Shown: positions 1 through 10,121, counted from the stretch's first letter. The stretch: 64,000 nucleotides of DNA from Gordonia sp. PDNC005 (GCF_016919385.1 NZ_CP070351.1:744001-808000); one strand, 5' to 3'. Numbers and translations: made by a program. Notes: a model not told the origin generated them from the sequence alone.

Positions 1-250
1 CCGCCGACGTGCGGTCGACGACCCCACGGTGAGCGGCGGCCGCCACCCGGAGACGACCGATCGAGGTCATGTGATGCTCGGCCGACAAATACACGGATCT
101 CGCGTGTGGAATCCACAGACCTTGCGCGGTCTTGCGGCGGATTTGGTCGTCGGTGAGGCCCAGTTCGCGTGCCTGGTTCAGTGTGATGACCCCGTCGTGG
201 TCGGCGAGGAACTGAGCGGTCCGAACCGCCTCGGACGATTGTGTCCCCAT
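1..250 (-). CDS. AbiEi-type N-terminal domain protein, partial (runs off left edge)
   Basis: Reading frame open from an ATG at 250 to the window edge, 83 codons visible. The N-terminus (MGTQSSEAVRTAQFL...) continues into a winged-helix-like stretch (LNQARELGLTDDQIRRK) followed by GLWIPHARSVYL. This pattern is the usual start of actinobacterial 'type IV toxin-antitoxin AbiEi family antitoxin domain' proteins, which often carry a DUF559/Vsr-like nuclease fold at the C-terminus. The C-terminal part lies outside the window, so nuclease or antitoxin function cannot be judged. A second, complete protein of related type is at 26585-27445. An ECF-sigma-type promoter sits directly upstream, and the start codon is close enough to it for the mRNA to be leaderless. 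Confidence 0.6.
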   Translation of the reverse strand, partial: MGTQSSEAVRTAQFLADHDGVITLNQARELGLTDDQIRRKTAQGLWIPHARSVYLSAEHHMTSIGRLRVAAAAHRGVVDRTSA

Positions 251-259
251 ACTCGGTTA

Positions 260-285
260 GACGCACAAAACGGGTGAACGGTTCC
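260..285 (-). promoter_or_regulatory. ECF-sigma-type promoter (GGAAC-N17-CGTC)
   Basis: On the minus strand GGAAC (285-281) is followed after 17 nt by CGTC (263-260), then TAACCGAGT and the ATG at 250. GGAAC/CGTC with 16-18 nt spacing is the classical ECF sigma factor architecture (SigM/SigE class). The same arrangement, including the downstream CGTCTAAC...GAGTATG string, recurs at 52062-52098. Confidence 0.55.
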
Positions 286-295
286 GTCTGCTCTT

Positions 296-342
296 ACTTC
301 GGCACTCCAACCGGGCGCAGAACCCGGCCTGAGTGCCGAAGT
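296..342 (-). terminator. Stem-loop between the SRPBCC gene and the AbiEi-like gene
   Basis: Perfect 12-bp inverted repeat, acttcggcactc (296-307) against gagtgccgaagt (331-342), with a second ccggg/cccgg hairpin inside the 23-nt loop. It lies directly after the stop of the SRPBCC gene. There is no clear U-run, so termination is inferred from position and stem strength. Confidence 0.5.
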
Positions 343-346
343 CGGG

Positions 347-844
347 TCAGAACGTGGCGAAGTGTTTGATCGTGTCCGTGCGGACCATTCCGAAGGCGCC
401 GTTCGCAATCGGACCTGACAGGAACGGGGGGAGGCCCGCGCCGGCCAGTTCCATCGCGAACTTCCACACCAGGCGAGTGCCGTGCTCGGCGGGGGAGACC
501 TCGGTGTACTCGCCGAACTTCTTCAGGCCTGGAATGTTCGCCTGTACGCCGTGGAAGGCGTGGCGGTAGGTCGACGACGCCCTGTCCTCGTCCCAGATGA
601 AGAACACCTCGTCCATCTTCACAAGCCCGGGCGCCAGCGCGATCGACCGAGTGGTGCCGGCATGATGCGGTTCCGGGGAGGTGTAGGTGACCGACGACAG
701 GGCGCGGCACCAGTCCAGGGTGTTCTGACGTGTGAACTCAGCCCACGCGACCTCCGGCGCGACAGGCAACGTCACGTCGATCGTGTACTTCATGGGGGCG
801 GCGTCGAAGAACGGTTCGTCGAATGAGTCGAGGTCGTAGGCCAT
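347..844 (-). CDS. SRPBCC (polyketide cyclase/START-like) family protein
   Basis: 165-aa protein starting MAYDLDSFDEPFF. The core reads as a helix-grip SRPBCC domain: YTIDVTLPVAPEVAWAEFTR at about residues 19-38 is the typical first strand and 'xxAPxxVWxxFT' helix, and the C-terminal helix carries GPIANGAFGMVRTDTIKHFA. Such domains bind hydrophobic ligands; the ligand here is unknown. The start at 844 lies 7 nt after a TACACT -10 box, so the transcript is probably leaderless. The reading frame stays open far upstream (to about 1363), but that extension crosses the divergent regulator gene and is not coding. Transcribed divergently from the XRE gene at 985 across a palindromic operator candidate. 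Confidence 0.8.
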   Translation of the reverse strand: MAYDLDSFDEPFFDAAPMKYTIDVTLPVAPEVAWAEFTRQNTLDWCRALSSVTYTSPEPHHAGTTRSIALAPGLVKMDEVFFIWDEDRASSTYRHAFHGVQANIPGLKKFGEYTEVSPAEHGTRLVWKFAMELAGAGLPPFLSGPIANGAFGMVRTDTIKHFATF

Positions 845-851
845 GGGGCGC

Positions 852-857
852 AGTGTA
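852..857 (-). promoter_or_regulatory. -10 box of a probable leaderless promoter (SRPBCC gene)
   Basis: TACACT on the minus strand, followed by 7 nt and the ATG at 844. This spacing would put the transcription start at or next to the start codon. Confidence 0.45.
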
Positions 858-907
858 GGCGATCGGACCGCGACGGCGTTGCGCAGACCGGCACCTGCGT
901 CGACCTC

Positions 908-934
908 GTATTGTGTTGCGCCGCAACACGATAC
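908..934. promoter_or_regulatory. Palindromic operator candidate between SRPBCC and XRE genes
   Basis: Arms gtattgtgttgcg (908-920) and cgcaacacgatac (922-934) match in 12 of 13 positions around one central base. It lies in the 140-bp divergent intergenic region, the expected place for autoregulation by the neighbouring XRE regulator. Related words (gcacaacatgatgtgc at 935-950, then tgcgttgtg) follow, suggesting more than one binding site. Confidence 0.5.
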
Positions 935-984
935 GCACAACATGATGTGCGGACAATGCGTTGTGAGTCGGCCAGCATGAAGGG

Positions 985-1350
985 GTGAGTACACCGCGGT
1001 GGGGATCCCTCGAATGGGACACGTACGCGTACTCGTTCGGCCACCGGCTGCTCGTGGTCCGTAAGGAGTGCGGCTACTCGCAAGAGCAGCTCGCGGAGCG
1101 CAGCGGGATGCACCGCAATCAGATATCCAACCTCGAGCGGGGCACCAGCAACCGGGAACCGTTCGTCTCCGACCCCCAGTTGTCGACGGTCTACCGTCTG
1201 GCGCGGGCCCTGGACGTCCCGCCCGCATATCTGCTTCCCGATCTCGAGCAGCAAGTTCGTCCCCGCTCCACCGAGCAGGCGTCGTCCGACGCGTTGTCCG
1301 TAGTCGAAATGCGTCTCCGCGACGACCTCGAGTTCCTCCGCCGGCCGTAG
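985..1350 (+). CDS. XRE-family helix-turn-helix regulator
   Basis: 121 aa from a GTG start. Residues about 15-80 form a Cro/C1-type HTH: FGHRLLVVRKECGYSQEQLAERSGMHRNQISNLERG, with the canonical S-Q-E-Q-L-A and I-S-N-L-E-R-G elements. The HTH is interrupted by a longer loop (TSNREPFVSDPQ) before the final helices (LARALDVPPAYLL). No sensor domain is visible in the short acidic C-terminus. The large palindrome at 908-934 in its own promoter region makes autoregulation and control of the divergent SRPBCC gene likely. Ligand unknown. Confidence 0.85.
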   Translation: MSTPRWGSLEWDTYAYSFGHRLLVVRKECGYSQEQLAERSGMHRNQISNLERGTSNREPFVSDPQLSTVYRLARALDVPPAYLLPDLEQQVRPRSTEQASSDALSVVEMRLRDDLEFLRRP

Positions 1351-1374
1351 ACACAAGACGCAACGCGGAAACGA

Positions 1375-1413
1375 CTCAGCGGCACCGGACGAGTGATGTC
1401 CGATGCCGCTGAG
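1375..1413. terminator. Bidirectional stem-loop between convergent XRE gene and greA
   Basis: ctcagcggca (1375-1384) pairs perfectly with tgccgctgag (1404-1413), with a nested cggac/gtccg hairpin. It lies between the two converging stop codons. No strong U-run on either side. Confidence 0.55.
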
Positions 1414-1422
1414 AAGGTCGTG

Positions 1423-1914
1423 TCAGGAGTGGTACGGCTCCGCGCTGACCAGCGTCACGCTGATCTTGGCGCCACTGGGGACCGTGTACTCGCGCGTTTC
1501 GCCGACCTTGGCGTCGATGATCGCGCCGCCGAGCGGTGAGCTCGGCGAGTAGATCTCGAGGTCGCTGGCCGAGCTCTCTTCGCGCGTTGCGATGAGGAAC
1601 GTCTCGGTGTCGGACTTGTCACCGTCGAAGTAGACGGTGACGACCGAACCTGGCAGTGCGACGCCCGACTGGGTGGGCGCCTCGCCGACCTTGGCGTTGT
1701 TGAGCAGGTCCTGCAGCTGGCGGATGCGCGCCTCCTGCTGACCCTGCTCGTCACGGGCCGCGTGATAGCCGCCGTTCTCCTTGAGGTCGCCTTCTTCACG
1801 ACGCTCGTTGATCTCGGCGGCAATGACTGGACGATTCGCGATGAGCGAATCCAGCTCGCCCTTCAAGCGCTCGAACGACTCCGGCGTCAACCATGTAACG
1901 CGGGTATCAGTCAT
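1423..1914 (-). CDS. greA: Transcription elongation factor GreA
   Basis: 163 aa, the usual length. GreA rescues backtracked RNA polymerase by stimulating cleavage of the nascent 3' end. The N-terminal coiled coil shows the family signature ([33 protein letters not shown]), where the D and E of the loop (EEGDLKEN) act at the polymerase active site. The C-terminal half is the FKBP-like domain ([23 protein letters not shown]). A good ribosome site (AAAGGAGATCAC) precedes the ATG. It is the last gene of a minus-strand run DUF4307 - yhhQ - greA, with a possible promoter of its own at 1994-1999. Same position as Rv1080c relative to mca in M. tuberculosis. Confidence 0.96.
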   Translation of the reverse strand: MTDTRVTWLTPESFERLKGELDSLIANRPVIAAEINERREEGDLKENGGYHAARDEQGQQEARIRQLQDLLNNAKVGEAPTQSGVALPGSVVTVYFDGDKSDTETFLIATREESSASDLEIYSPSSPLGGAIIDAKVGETREYTVPSGAKISVTLVSAEPYHS

Positions 1915-1993
1915 TGTGATCTCCTTTTGCTGTCCGCGAATTGGACTGCTCTGAATGCAGCAACACGACCCCTCGCGAGGCCGTGCACGAGTC

Positions 1994-1999
1994 ATCCTA
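1994..1999 (-). promoter_or_regulatory. Possible greA -10 box (TAGGAT)
   Basis: TAGGAT on the minus strand in the 98-nt gap between the yhhQ stop and the greA start. It would give a 5' UTR of about 75 nt. No convincing -35 was found. Confidence 0.3.
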
Positions 2000-2012
2000 T
2001 CATTCGTGTGTT

Positions 2013-2762
2013 TTATGGCACACGGATGCTCGACTGCTGCTGCGCTTCGAGGGCCTCCCGGTATGACGGCTCCGCCCGCTTGAGGTGACCGACGACGGCG
2101 TACGTCAGGGGCATCACCACGACCTCGACCAGCGTCTTCCACACAAAACCGATGACGACGTAGTTGATGAAGTCCGACCATGTGGCGATACCGATCGCAG
2201 TGGCGGCAATCGAGCAGAACACCAGCGTGTCGAAGAACTCGCCGACCACAGTCGAACCGATGAGGCGCGCCCACAGCCTGCGTTCTCCGGCGCGTTCCTT
2301 CATCTTCACCAGGACGAGCGAGTTCAGCAGCTCGCCGACCACGTATCCCGCCAGGCCTGCGGCGACGATCTGGGGGACCGAGCCGAGCACACCTTCGAAA
2401 CCCGACTGGTTGTCGTAGAAGTCTGCGGCAGGAAGCTTGATCGCGATCCAAAAGCACAGGGACGCGAGGAGGATCACAGCGAAGCCCGCGGCGATTGTGC
2501 GTCGCATCGCGCGGAAGCCGTACACCTCGCTGATCACGTCGCCGATCACGTAGCTCAGCGGGAACAGGAAGAAGGCGCCGTCGGTGACGAGACCGTTCAC
2601 GTGAAGCGGACCGAGGTCGAAATGCAGCCAGTCGCCGAACAGCACGACGGCCTTGGTCGCGGCGATGTTGCTGATCAGCATGACGCCGACGAACAGGGCT
2701 GTCAGGATCGGGAAGTACGGGCTCGAGAGTCGAGCGAAGACCGCCTTGTTGACGGCGCTCAT
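2013..2762 (-). CDS. yhhQ: Queuosine precursor transporter, YhhQ/VUT family
   Basis: 249-aa polytopic membrane protein with about six hydrophobic segments. Family marks are [20 protein letters not shown] near the N-terminus, the acidic [14 protein letters not shown] segment, and a [13 protein letters not shown]...GEFFDTLVF pair. Members of COG1738 import queuine or preQ0 for tRNA queuosine modification; substrate assignment here rests on family only. The ATG overlaps the end of the upstream DUF4307 gene by 4 nt, so the two are translationally coupled. Confidence 0.88.
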   Translation of the reverse strand: MSAVNKAVFARLSSPYFPILTALFVGVMLISNIAATKAVVLFGDWLHFDLGPLHVNGLVTDGAFFLFPLSYVIGDVISEVYGFRAMRRTIAAGFAVILLASLCFWIAIKLPAADFYDNQSGFEGVLGSVPQIVAAGLAGYVVGELLNSLVLVKMKERAGERRLWARLIGSTVVGEFFDTLVFCSIAATAIGIATWSDFINYVVIGFVWKTLVEVVVMPLTYAVVGHLKRAEPSYREALEAQQQSSIRVP

Positions 2763-3241
2763 GCGGCCGGCTTCAGGTACGGCGGAACGGTCGCGGTGCA
2801 GCCGAACACCTCGCCGATCACCGCGGGCTGCGAGGTCAGGACCTCGGTCTTCGCGCCGACCTGCGTCTCGCTGCCCGCGGGGATGAGGACCTCGCGGCGT
2901 CCGACCTCTGAGCCGTCCTGTGCGCGTGCCCGCACGACGCAGGCGACTGCTTCGTCGGGATTGCTGCGATTCACGGTGTACTGCACGGAGACGGTGTCGG
3001 ACGACAGGATTTCGAAGGCCGTTGCGCTGCCGGAGACTTCCGGGTCGGCGAACTGTGTGTAACCGGCGTACGCCAGTCCGACACCCGCCACGACGACCAA
3101 CGCCGACAGTGCGTAGAACCACCGCTTCTTGCTCGACGACGACTGTTCCACCGGATATGTCGCACGTGGGCCGCTGCGGGGAAACGTGGACTCATCCTCG
3201 GCTGGGCCGGGCTCGACACTGCCCCCGTCTGAACTGCTCAC
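2759..3241 (-). CDS. DUF4307 single-pass membrane protein
   Basis: 160 aa from a GTG. A polar N-terminal tail of about 38 residues is followed by one transmembrane helix ([22 protein letters not shown], given here as residues ~40-61) and an extracytoplasmic domain with two Cys (VACVV, GCTATV) that could form a disulfide. This is the Rv1081c-type protein found between greA and mca in mycobacteria. Function unknown. It is divergent from mca across 48 nt and coupled to yhhQ by a 4-nt overlap. Confidence 0.85.
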   Translation of the reverse strand: MSSSDGGSVEPGPAEDESTFPRSGPRATYPVEQSSSSKKRWFYALSALVVVAGVGLAYAGYTQFADPEVSGSATAFEILSSDTVSVQYTVNRSNPDEAVACVVRARAQDGSEVGRREVLIPAGSETQVGAKTEVLTSQPAVIGEVFGCTATVPPYLKPAA

Positions 3242-3289
3242 GTGTCAATACCTACCATGAGTAGGAACAGCTAGCGAAGGTGAGGAAGC

Positions 3290-4171
3290 GTGAGCGAACA
3301 CGCGAACGGTCTGCGTCTGATGGCCGTGCACGCACATCCCGATGACGAGGCCAGCAAAGCTGCTGCGACGCTGGCCAAGTACGTGGCCGAGGGTCACGAA
3401 GTGATGGTGGTGACGCTCACCGGCGGTGAGCGCGGCGACGTGCTGAACCCGGCGATGGATCGTCCGGGCGTGCTGGAGAACCTTCCGCAGGTGCGTCGTG
3501 ACGAGATGGCGGCCGCGGCGAAGGTGCTCGGTGTGCAACATCACTGGCTCGGTTACGTCGACTCGGGACTGCCCGAGGGCGATCCGCTGCCACCGTTGCC
3601 CGAGGGCTGCTTCGCTCTCGTCCCGAATGAGGAGTCGACGGGCAAGCTCGTCGAGGTGATCCGCGACTTCCGGCCGCACGTGATCGTCACGTATGACGAG
3701 AACGGCGGCTACCCGCACCCGGACCACATCAAATGTCACGAGATCTCGGTTGCGGCGTTCGACGCGGCGGGCGACCCCGACGCGTACCCGGAGGCGGGGG
3801 AGCCGTGGACCCCGTCGAAGCTGTACTACACCCACGGTTTCATCCGTGCGCGGATCCTGCGGTTCGCCGAGGAGTTCGGAAAGAACGGTCAGGACAATCC
3901 GTTCGAGGAATGGCTCAGCCGCTGGAAGACCGACCAGGGCGACATGATGGCCCGCGTGACCACTCAGGTGACCTGTGGGGAGTACTTCCCGCAGCGTGAC
4001 GACGCCCTGCGTGCGCACGCGACCCAGGTGGACCCGAATGGATTCTTCTTCGCAGTTCCCCTTGAGTGGCAGCAGCGCCTCTGGCCCACGGAGGAGTTCG
4101 AGCTCGCGCAGACCCGCGTGAAGACGGCGATTCCCGAGACCGATCTGTTCTCCGGAATCGAGCAGTCATGA
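3290..4171 (+). CDS. mca: Mycothiol S-conjugate amidase Mca
   Basis: 293 aa, matching family length. Mca is a zinc amidase that cleaves mycothiol S-conjugates to a mercapturic acid, which is exported, and GlcN-Ins, which is recycled; it is the detoxification arm of mycothiol metabolism. The LmbE/PIG-L fold is clear: metal ligands H16 and D19 in AHPDDE and H146 in PHPDH, with the catalytic acid/base D18. The long insert ([22 protein letters not shown]) and the C-terminal FFFAVPLEW separate Mca from the related deacetylase MshB. GTG start with a GAGG ribosome site. Overlaps the next gene by 4 nt, as in Rv1082-Rv1083. Confidence 0.95.
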   Translation: MSEHANGLRLMAVHAHPDDEASKAAATLAKYVAEGHEVMVVTLTGGERGDVLNPAMDRPGVLENLPQVRRDEMAAAAKVLGVQHHWLGYVDSGLPEGDPLPPLPEGCFALVPNEESTGKLVEVIRDFRPHVIVTYDENGGYPHPDHIKCHEISVAAFDAAGDPDAYPEAGEPWTPSKLYYTHGFIRARILRFAEEFGKNGQDNPFEEWLSRWKTDQGDMMARVTTQVTCGEYFPQRDDALRAHATQVDPNGFFFAVPLEWQQRLWPTEEFELAQTRVKTAIPETDLFSGIEQS

Positions 4172-4476
4172 GTCTGCACGCGTTGGCCGGTGCGGCCGCT
4201 GTCGTCGCCGCGGACCAGGAACCCCGCGGCCCCGAATTCGGCAAGGCGTCCCCGCTCGGCCTGCTCATCATCGTGCTGCTCCTGGTGGCGACGTTCCTTC
4301 TGATCCGGTCGATGAACCGTCAGCTCCGCAAGCTGCCCGAGAGCTTCGACACCGAACATCCCGAAGCCGACCAGAAGTTCGACGAGGGCACCGACGCAGC
4401 GGCTGCTGACGAAGCCGCTCCGGCCGAAGGCGCTCCGGATCCGTCCGACGCCGGTCCGCCGCCGAAAGACACCTGA
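4168..4476 (+). CDS. Small single-pass membrane protein after mca (Rv1083-like)
   Basis: 102 aa. One hydrophobic helix ([17 protein letters not shown], residues ~30-46) with a short N-terminal segment and a long acidic, Ala/Pro-rich C-terminal tail ([15 protein letters not shown]...). The ATG overlaps the mca stop by 4 nt, so it is translated with Mca. Function unknown; the position is conserved in mycobacteria. Confidence 0.85.
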   Translation: MSLHALAGAAAVVAADQEPRGPEFGKASPLGLLIIVLLLVATFLLIRSMNRQLRKLPESFDTEHPEADQKFDEGTDAAAADEAAPAEGAPDPSDAGPPPKDT

Positions 4477-4490
4477 CTCCATCCCGTGTG

Positions 4491-4533
4491 AGAATCCCAC
4501 CTGCTTGTTGGTCGAGCCGGTGGGATTCTTTGT
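4491..4533 (+). terminator. Rho-independent terminator of the mca operon
   Basis: agaatcccacc (4491-4501) pairs perfectly with ggtgggattct (4519-4529), followed by a T-rich tail (ttgttg). Confidence 0.8.
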
Positions 4534-4563
4534 TGTGCAGCGGAATTCCGGAATCGCCTGAAC

Positions 4564-4579
4564 TTGAATCCGACTTCAA
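4564..4579. promoter_or_regulatory. Short inverted repeat upstream of the acyl-CoA ligase operon
   Basis: ttgaa-N6-ttcaa in the 111 nt between the mca-operon terminator and the ligase start. A plausible site for the TetR regulator encoded in the operon, but 5-bp arms are weak evidence. Confidence 0.3.
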
Positions 4580-4644
4580 TTACGTTCGTGTGGTGACCCC
4601 GATCACTCTGTGGGGCGCGTCGAACGAGTGAGAGGCCCGGTTGC

Positions 4645-6159
4645 ATGGTCAATGTGGCGGCGATCGTCTGGGAGAACGCGGCGGCAGATCCGACGCGGGT
4701 TGCGCTCCGGTCGGCACGAGGGGACCTGACCTACGGTGACCTGCGCGATCTGAGTGGTCGCGTCGCCACTGCGGTCCGGGCGGCAGGCCGCCGGCCGCGC
4801 GAACGAGTCGTGTTCATCGCGCCGACGATCATCGAGTTCCCGATCGTCTACTACGGTCTGCACGCGGCAGGCGTCAGCGTGATCACGATGAACACCATGG
4901 CTACGGCGGCGGAGATCGGGTACGTCCTCGACGACTCCGGGGCGTCGCTGGTGATCGCATGGCACGAGTGCGCCGGATCCGCCGAAGCGGCTGCAGCAGA
5001 GCATGGGCTGCCCTTCTGGCTGATCAACGACGGCGCCGTGTTCAACGATCAGCCACTCGCGAAAGCGCACGATCACGAGCCGGACGACACCGCCGTCATC
5101 CTGTACACGTCGGGGACAACCGGACGACCGAAGGGCGTTGAACTGACCGCAGCGAACCTCGTCGACACCACGGCGTCGTTCACACCCGTCCTCGGACTGA
5201 CCTCGGACGACAGGTTCGGCACCGCCCTGCCGCTGTTCCACGTGTACGGGCAGGCCGTCATCATGAATCTCACGTTGGTATTGAACGCGTCGTTGTCCCT
5301 GCTGTCGCCATTCGACCCGACCGCGATGATCGAGCTGGTTCGCAACGACAGGCTGACCGCGCTCGCAGGCGTCCCGACCATGTGGAACGCGATGCTTCAG
5401 GCGTCCGACGGTTATGGTCCCCGCGACTTCGAGCAGCTCCGCCTGGCCACGTCGGGTGGAGCCTCGTTGCCCGTCGAAGTGATGCGCGCGTTCAATGAGC
5501 GGTTCGACTGCGCGATCCTCGAGGGCTACGGCCTCACTGAGTCGACGGGGGCGGCGAGTTTCAACGACATCCACCGCATCCTGAAGCCGGGAACGGTGGG
5601 GCCGGCGCTGCCGGGCACCTCGATCGAGGTCCGGGGCCCGGATGGCGGCATGCTTCCCGCAGGGGAGGTCGGGCACGTCTACCTCAAGGGCCCAACGATC
5701 ATGAAGGGCTACTGGAACCGGCCCCAGACCACCGCAGAGGAACTGCGCGACGGGTGGCTCACCACCGGCGACCTCGGGAAGCTCGACGACGACGGCTACC
5801 TCAGCATCGTCGATCGTGCAAAAGACCTGATCATCCGTGGTGGGTACAACGTGTACCCGCGGGAAGTCGAGGAAGTGCTCTACGAGCATCCCGATATCGT
5901 CGAAGTCGCGGTCGTCGGCGTGCCGGACGATCATTTCGGCGAGGAGGTCGCGGCCGTGATCGCCTTGCGGCCCGGAACGACGGCCACGGTCGACGGCATT
6001 CGGACGTGGGCGAAGACGCAGTTGTCGGCCTACAAGGTGCCGCGACTGATCCAGTTCGTCGACACCCTTCCGAAGGGCGCGACCGGCAAGATCTTGAAAC
6101 GGGAGATCAACAGGGACGCCATCCGGGCGTCGGTCGCCGGGACGAGTGCCGATGGCTGA
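4645..6159 (+). CDS. AMP-binding acyl-CoA ligase (FadD/QsdC-like)
   Basis: 504 aa, full length for the acyl-adenylate-forming superfamily. It should activate a carboxylic acid to acyl-AMP and then acyl-CoA. Visible motifs are the P-loop YTSGTTGRPKGVE (about residue 153), GYGLTESTG (A5), GWLTTGDLG (A7), the hinge DRAKDLIIRGGYNVYP (A8) and the catalytic C-terminal lysine in PKGATGKILKRE (A10). The downstream TetR gene overlaps its end, and a phosphotriesterase-family lactonase follows. That trio matches the content of the Rhodococcus qsd gamma-lactone/AHL catabolic genes (qsdC ligase, qsdR regulator, qsdA lactonase), suggesting the substrate is a hydroxy acid released by the lactonase. Substrate is inferred from context only. 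Confidence 0.88.
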   Translation: MVNVAAIVWENAAADPTRVALRSARGDLTYGDLRDLSGRVATAVRAAGRRPRERVVFIAPTIIEFPIVYYGLHAAGVSVITMNTMATAAEIGYVLDDSGASLVIAWHECAGSAEAAAAEHGLPFWLINDGAVFNDQPLAKAHDHEPDDTAVILYTSGTTGRPKGVELTAANLVDTTASFTPVLGLTSDDRFGTALPLFHVYGQAVIMNLTLVLNASLSLLSPFDPTAMIELVRNDRLTALAGVPTMWNAMLQASDGYGPRDFEQLRLATSGGASLPVEVMRAFNERFDCAILEGYGLTESTGAASFNDIHRILKPGTVGPALPGTSIEVRGPDGGMLPAGEVGHVYLKGPTIMKGYWNRPQTTAEELRDGWLTTGDLGKLDDDGYLSIVDRAKDLIIRGGYNVYPREVEEVLYEHPDIVEVAVVGVPDDHFGEEVAAVIALRPGTTATVDGIRTWAKTQLSAYKVPRLIQFVDTLPKGATGKILKREINRDAIRASVAGTSADG

Positions 6160-6790
6160 CGGCACGACTGTCAAAGAGCCGCCTGCGACGGCGCGTGGCG
6201 CGCGTACCCGCTCTGCGTTGATCTCTGCGGCACGCATCGTCTTCGAGCGTGACGGGTTCCTCAACTCGCGCCTCACGGACATCACGGCGGAGGCGGCCTG
6301 CTCGACGGGATCGTTCTACACCTACTTCGCCACGAAGGAGGACGTCTTCTTCGCCGTGATGGAGCGGGCGCGCGACGACATGTTGCACCCGGGAGTACAC
6401 CACCAAGCCCCCGACGACGATCCGGTCGCCGTCATCGAGGCGAGCAACCGGGCGTACTTCGAGGCCTACCAGCGCAATGCGCGACTCATGATGCTGCAGG
6501 AGCAGGTGGCGACGATCAACGCCGACTTCCGTGCGTCACGCATCGAACGTGGTGAGGCGTTTGTGGAGCGGAACGCGCGAAGCATCAAGCGGATGCAGGA
6601 CGCCGGTCTCGTCGACGAGACGCTCGAACCGATCATGACTGCTCGAGCGCTGTCGGGCATGGTCGCGCGCCTCGCATATCACCACCTCGCGCTCGGCGTC
6701 GACGGCGACATCAACGACCTCGTTTTCACCAGTACGAAGCTCTGGGCCAACGCGCTCGGGCTGACCCCGAGGATTGACCCCTCCCACTGA
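6152..6790 (+). CDS. TetR-family regulator of the ligase-lactonase operon (QsdR-like)
   Basis: 212 aa. N-terminal TetR HTH at residues ~18-65: RSALISAARIVFERDGFLNSR then ITAEAACSTGSFYTYFATKEDVF. The C-terminal ligand domain is divergent. The ATG at 6152 overlaps the ligase end by 8 nt; a GTG at 6146 is an alternative start. It is cotranscribed with the ligase and the lactonase, so it is expected to be a local repressor relieved by a lactone or acyl-CoA. In Rhodococcus qsdR is, as remembered, divergent from qsdAC; here all three are on one strand. Confidence 0.88.
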   Translation: MADGTTVKEPPATARGARTRSALISAARIVFERDGFLNSRLTDITAEAACSTGSFYTYFATKEDVFFAVMERARDDMLHPGVHHQAPDDDPVAVIEASNRAYFEAYQRNARLMMLQEQVATINADFRASRIERGEAFVERNARSIKRMQDAGLVDETLEPIMTARALSGMVARLAYHHLALGVDGDINDLVFTSTKLWANALGLTPRIDPSH

Positions 6791-6804
6791 AAGGCACGTC
6801 AAGC

Positions 6805-7764
6805 ATGAGCACCATCCAGACCGTCACCGGGCCGATCGACTCCAGTGAACTCGGACGAACCCTCGTCCACGAGCACGTCTTCATTCTCAACACCGAACAC
6901 AAGGAGAACTACCTCACCGACTGGGACGAAGAACAGCAGATCGCGGACGCGGTCGAAAAGCTCACCGAACTCAAAGCGATCGGCATCGACTCGATCATGG
7001 ATCCGACCGTGCTCGGCCTCGGCCGATACATTCCTCGGATCAAGCGGATCGCCGAGCAGATCGACCTGAACATCGTGGTCGCGACCGGTCTGTACACGTA
7101 CAACGACGTCCCGTTCCAGTTCGAGTACCGCGGTCCCGGGACTCTCGTCGAGATGCCGGAACCGCTCACCGAGATGTTCGTCAAAGACATCACCGAGGGC
7201 ATTGCGAACACGGGTGTGCGCGCCGGGATTCTCAAGTGCGCGATCGAGCATCAGGGTCTGACACCGGGTGTGGAGCGAGTGATGCGCGCCGTCGGTCAGG
7301 CGCACGTGCAGACCGGGGCGCCGATCACCGTGCACACGAACCCGGCGGCCGGCACCGGTCTGATCGCGCAGCAGGTCCTCAAGGAAGAAGGCGTCGATCT
7401 GAGCAAGGTGATCATCGGCCATTGCGGTGACAGCAACGACATCGACTACCTGTGCAAGGTCGCCGACAACGGTTCGATGCTCGGCATGGACCGCTTCGGG
7501 CTCGACGTGTTCAACCCGACCGGCGAGCGCATCACGACGATCATCGAGCTGGTGCGTCGCGGCTACGTCGACAAGATCACCCTCGCCCACGACGCGAACT
7601 GCTTCATCGACTACTTCAGCCCCGAGCACAAGCATGCGATCGCGCCCAACTGGAATTACACCCACATCAGCAAGGACGTCATCCCGGCACTGTTGGACGG
7701 CGGCGTCACCGAGGCGGACATCAACACGATCCTCGTGACCAATCCCCGTCGGCACTTCGAGTGA
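6805..7764 (+). CDS. Phosphotriesterase-family lactonase (QsdA-like)
   Basis: 319-aa TIM-barrel amidohydrolase of the phosphotriesterase-like lactonase group. The binuclear metal site is complete: H22 and H24 (VHEHVF), the lysine that is carboxylated in the family, K144 (GILKCAIE), H177 (TVHTN), H206 (GHCGD) and D263 (AHDANC). Segments LGRYIPRI and VVATGLYTYNDVPF resemble QsdA, the Rhodococcus N-acyl-homoserine lactone and gamma-lactone hydrolase. With the adjacent acyl-CoA ligase and TetR gene it forms a plausible lactone-degradation or quorum-quenching operon. Other lactone or ester substrates cannot be excluded. Confidence 0.85.
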   Translation: MSTIQTVTGPIDSSELGRTLVHEHVFILNTEHKENYLTDWDEEQQIADAVEKLTELKAIGIDSIMDPTVLGLGRYIPRIKRIAEQIDLNIVVATGLYTYNDVPFQFEYRGPGTLVEMPEPLTEMFVKDITEGIANTGVRAGILKCAIEHQGLTPGVERVMRAVGQAHVQTGAPITVHTNPAAGTGLIAQQVLKEEGVDLSKVIIGHCGDSNDIDYLCKVADNGSMLGMDRFGLDVFNPTGERITTIIELVRRGYVDKITLAHDANCFIDYFSPEHKHAIAPNWNYTHISKDVIPALLDGGVTEADINTILVTNPRRHFE

Positions 7765-7789
7765 GCCGGGTGGCCTGGAGCTAGGAGAA

Positions 7790-7848
7790 CCCCGGTTCGG
7801 CGGTCACGGCGAGGAGGCCCACTCGGCCGAACGCCGGGGGTGCTGTTC
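7790..7848 (+). terminator. Terminator of the ligase-lactonase operon
   Basis: ccccggttcggc (7790-7801) faces gccgaacgccgggg (7826-7839), pairing with a 2-nt bulge, and is followed by tgctgttctt. Confidence 0.6.
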
Positions 7849-8126
7849 TTCGCCTGTCGGCCGGAGTGCTCGGCCATCGCGATGCCCAGGCTTCCGAGCG
7901 TGAGCATCTTCGCGGTGGAACCCTTGCTCATGACCCGCACTGCCGCCAGTTGGGGCGTGCCGACAGATTCGACGAATCAGTGGCCATCGCGCGCTTCCTT
8001 CGGGCGATTCGTCAACGGACGTCGGACCACGATAAGCGATGAATGTCGGGTCGCAGGGTGGTTTGCCCGCTCACCGGGACCGGTGGATCGGGGCCGTGTC
8101 GCTCACACTGGGGAATGATGGAGACC
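7849..8126. other. Intergenic region with short palindromes, no convincing gene
   Basis: With the terminator before it, the gap between genes is 362 nt. It holds a perfect 13-nt palindrome gattcgacgaatc (7966-7978) and a further gattcgtc (8006-8013) that can pair with gacgaatc (7971-7978). Short frames on both strands have no family features and are not called. A promoter for the DUF255 gene is expected here but no clear -35/-10 pair was identified. Confidence 0.4.

Positions 8127-10121
<1,995 letters not shown>

Noticed and set aside
29..277. 82-codon open frame on the plus strand at the left edge
   Set aside because: Opposite strand of the AbiEi-like gene, no recognisable domain.
845..1363. 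N-terminal extension of the SRPBCC gene to 338 aa
   Set aside because: It crosses the divergent XRE gene and its operator; the family domain and the leaderless start are at 844.
4603..6285. 560-codon open frame on the minus strand
   Set aside because: Antisense to the acyl-CoA ligase, whose motifs are complete; the product is low-complexity Arg/Asp/Val-rich as expected from the opposite strand of high-GC coding DNA.
7840..8118. 92-codon open frame in the gap before the DUF255 gene
   Set aside because: No ribosome site, no family features, starts inside the tail of a terminator.
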